DNA of 64,000 nt from Rhodoferax sp. Its GTDB lineage: Bacteria; Pseudomonadota; Gammaproteobacteria; Burkholderiales; Burkholderiaceae_C. Positions within the stretch are counted from its first letter, which is position 1; each line of letters begins with the position of its first letter. Shown here piece after piece: positions 62,432-64,000 of this stretch. The position numbers were made by a program, and so were the translations under genes. Below the pieces are notes generated by a model. That model did not search any database, had not been told where the DNA came from, and was given only the letters and a program-made list of their open reading frames with translations. The stretch covers positions 62,001-126,000 of the forward strand of contig NZ_JAQTMS010000007.1 of NCBI RefSeq assembly GCF_028714215.1, written 5' to 3'.

Positions 62432-64000
62432 GTGATCGTGCTAGGCCGTTGCGTTAGAACCATTGCGTTCGTCGCCCTGGGGCTGGCTTGCTCCTTGGGC
62501 GCAGGGGCGGCCGATCCCTCCTCGGTCGATGCTTTGCTTGCCGAGATTTCGACCTATCTTTTCTCGACGCCGGAAAAGGCGGTCGCACCACTCGAAAAGC
62601 TGCAGGCGTTGCAGTCAAGCTTCACCCCGGTTCAAAACGAAAGATACCAGCTCTACTACGCGTCTTCGCTGGGCTTTAGGGGAAGACACGAGGAACGCAT
62701 TAGCTTGGTGCAGTCGTTTCTGCCCCAGGTGAAAACACCAGCCCGGCGTGCGCGGTTTCTTTACGAACTGATCGATGGCAGCACGGTTCTGGGCAGATAC
62801 GAAGCGGCCCTGCTGGCCATGAACCAGTCGATTCTCTTGCTGCCCAGACTGGAAAGCGCAGGAGAGAAAATGAACGTATTGCAAAGTGCGCTTGCTTTGT
62901 CGAGCTCATTGCATGCCTACGACGAGGCGCTGGATTTTGCCGAGCGCCTGTACTCCCTGAGTGGAGACACAGTCGGTTCCTACGCAGCCTGCGTTGGCTT
63001 GACCGACAAAGTTGAGCTGAATTTCATGCGCGGGGATCGCCAACAGGCTCGCTCCCTGGTGCCAGATGCCATCCTTGCCTGCGACGCCAACAAGAATCAA
63101 TTTTTTACCCTGCTCGTCAAGACCCTTGTCGCGATTGATTTGATCGACTCAGAAAAATATGCAACCGGGATCGCATCCGGCCTGCCCCTGCTGCGCCAAT
63201 TTTCGGTACTGAGCCAGAGTTCGGATTACGTAACACAACTCGAGGAAGCGCTGGCCCGCGCCTACCTGAAAACCGGAAATGTGGAGCAAGCGGAACACTA
63301 CGGTTTTCAAGCCTACCAACGTGCGCAGTCGGGGAAGGTTCTTTTGTTGCAGGAAAAGACCAGTGAAACCATGGCGGCCATCCAACGCGCCCAAGGCCAA
63401 CTGGTCAAGGCCATGGGCTATTACGACATCAATCTGGCCCTGAAAAAGAAGGTCCTGGACGATCAATTGCAGAAGAACCTGGCCTACCAAAGAGTCAAGT
63501 TTGAAACCCAGGACAAGGCCAACCAGATGGCCTTGTTGGAACAAAAAAACAAAAACCTGAACATTGAAAAGGAACTGCAACAAGGCAGGAATCAGAACCT
63601 GATCCTGTTGATGACCTTGAGCTTGGTGGTATTGACTCTGCTCGGTGTCTGGCTCGCCAAGACGCTGCGGCAAAGAAATATCTTCCGCCAGTCCGCCCAG
63701 GTGGATGGACTGACGCAGGTGAGCAATCGGGCGCACTTTGTGGCGTCTGCGCGGCAGGTGTTCAGGAGCGCCAAGACTGGCGTCAGTCTTGTGCTGCTGG
63801 ACATGGATTTTTTCAAAAAAATCAACGACACCTATGGCCACGCCACCGGGGACTGGGTGCTGAGGGCGGTGTGCGATGCCGTCAAGACCCAACTGCGCAA
63901 GACCGACCTGCTGGGGCGCCTGGGAGGCGAGGAATTTGCCTTGTGTCTGCCGCTGTTCACGCCCGAAGAAGCAAAAGCCATGGCGGAACGTTGCCGTGCC
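62432..64000 (+). CDS. TPR-type membrane diguanylate cyclase (partial, runs off the window)
   Basis: 523 codons to the window edge without a stop. A signal peptide (about residues 1-27), a periplasmic helical-repeat region (about 30-300), a coiled coil (about 300-385) and a transmembrane helix (about 389-411) precede a GGDEF domain. DMDFFKKINDTYGHATGDW and the active-site GGEEF are present, with an inhibitory I-site RKTD exactly five residues before GGEEF, so it should make c-di-GMP with product inhibition. The GTG at 62432 follows GGGAGA by 12 bp; a second GTG at 62438 is possible. Confidence 0.88.
   Translation, partial: MIVLGRCVRTIAFVALGLACSLGAGAADPSSVDALLAEISTYLFSTPEKAVAPLEKLQALQSSFTPVQNERYQLYYASSLGFRGRHEERISLVQSFLPQVKTPARRARFLYELIDGSTVLGRYEAALLAMNQSILLLPRLESAGEKMNVLQSALALSSSLHAYDEALDFAERLYSLSGDTVGSYAACVGLTDKVELNFMRGDRQQARSLVPDAILACDANKNQFFTLLVKTLVAIDLIDSEKYATGIASGLPLLRQFSVLSQSSDYVTQLEEALARAYLKTGNVEQAEHYGFQAYQRAQSGKVLLLQEKTSETMAAIQRAQGQLVKAMGYYDINLALKKKVLDDQLQKNLAYQRVKFETQDKANQMALLEQKNKNLNIEKELQQGRNQNLILLMTLSLVVLTLLGVWLAKTLRQRNIFRQSAQVDGLTQVSNRAHFVASARQVFRSAKTGVSLVLLDMDFFKKINDTYGHATGDWVLRAVCDAVKTQLRKTDLLGRLGGEEFALCLPLFTPEEAKAMAERCRA

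Overview
The window looks like a chromosomal segment of a GC-rich betaproteobacterium, most probably a member of the Comamonadaceae close to Rhodoferax or Polaromonas. The grounds are gene order (lepB, DUF4845, rnc, era, recO, pdxJ, acpS, nagZ), protein style, and two interspersed palindromic repeats of a kind I associate with that family. Everything here was read by eye; no database search was run.

Layout. (1) 1-7585: a compact housekeeping operon on the plus strand (signal peptidase tail, RNase III, Era, RecO, PdxJ, AcpS, NagZ, a SUI1-type factor, an NlpC/P60 lipoprotein), then a metallo-beta-lactamase-fold hydrolase on minus. (2) 7716-7867: a tRNA-Ser(CGA) with its -10 box and terminator. 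(3) 7958-20138: an M1 aminopeptidase carrying an in-frame 270-bp palindromic element, a minus-strand block (trpS, M50 protease, YciO/Sua5 protein, DMT transporter, PHP phosphatase, recJ, a phosphoglycerate-mutase-like protein), then lolC and lolD. (4) 20275-28757: a signalling region with an HD-GYP response regulator, two large hybrid histidine kinases, a single-domain receiver and a nucleotidyltransferase. A second, diverged copy of the lolD 3' end at 24304-24449 marks the right edge of the first three signalling genes and suggests they arrived as an inserted block. (5) 28840-50525: the accessory core. A 1282-residue regulator (SARP/BTAD DNA-binding part, cyclase-like domain, AAA ATPase, helical repeats) is divergent from a 16-gene plus-strand cluster encoding a type IV pilus-like machine. 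(6) 50653-64000: a polyamine-type ABC transporter, a TatD hydrolase, a TIGR03790-like lipoprotein, a nitrate/sulfonate/taurine-type ABC transporter, a QseB/TctD-like two-component system, a small LigA-like protein and the start of a TPR-GGDEF diguanylate cyclase.

The most interesting system is the 32922-50525 cluster. It has the logic of MSHA pili (PilO-, PilMN- and PilP-like assembly proteins, lipoprotein secretin, MshN-, MshM-, MshE- and MshG-like proteins) but carries seven class III (prepilin) leaders. Four of these belong to a family of large pseudopilins with a Ca-binding-like DTDxDG loop between cysteines. Three of the four, encoded consecutively, continue into Ala-rich hydrophobic C-terminal modules, one of them followed by a long coiled-coil region in a 760-residue protein. 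The fourth is interrupted by a 13-G tract that puts it out of frame, which looks like a phase-variation switch. The motor ATPase has a MshEN-like tandem c-di-GMP motif with both leading arginines replaced. Upstream of the cluster are heptamer direct repeats with an 11-bp period placed like SARP operators, one overlapping the regulator's own start codon. I infer a regulated, possibly phase-variable and c-di-GMP-linked surface machine that displays unusual tip proteins.
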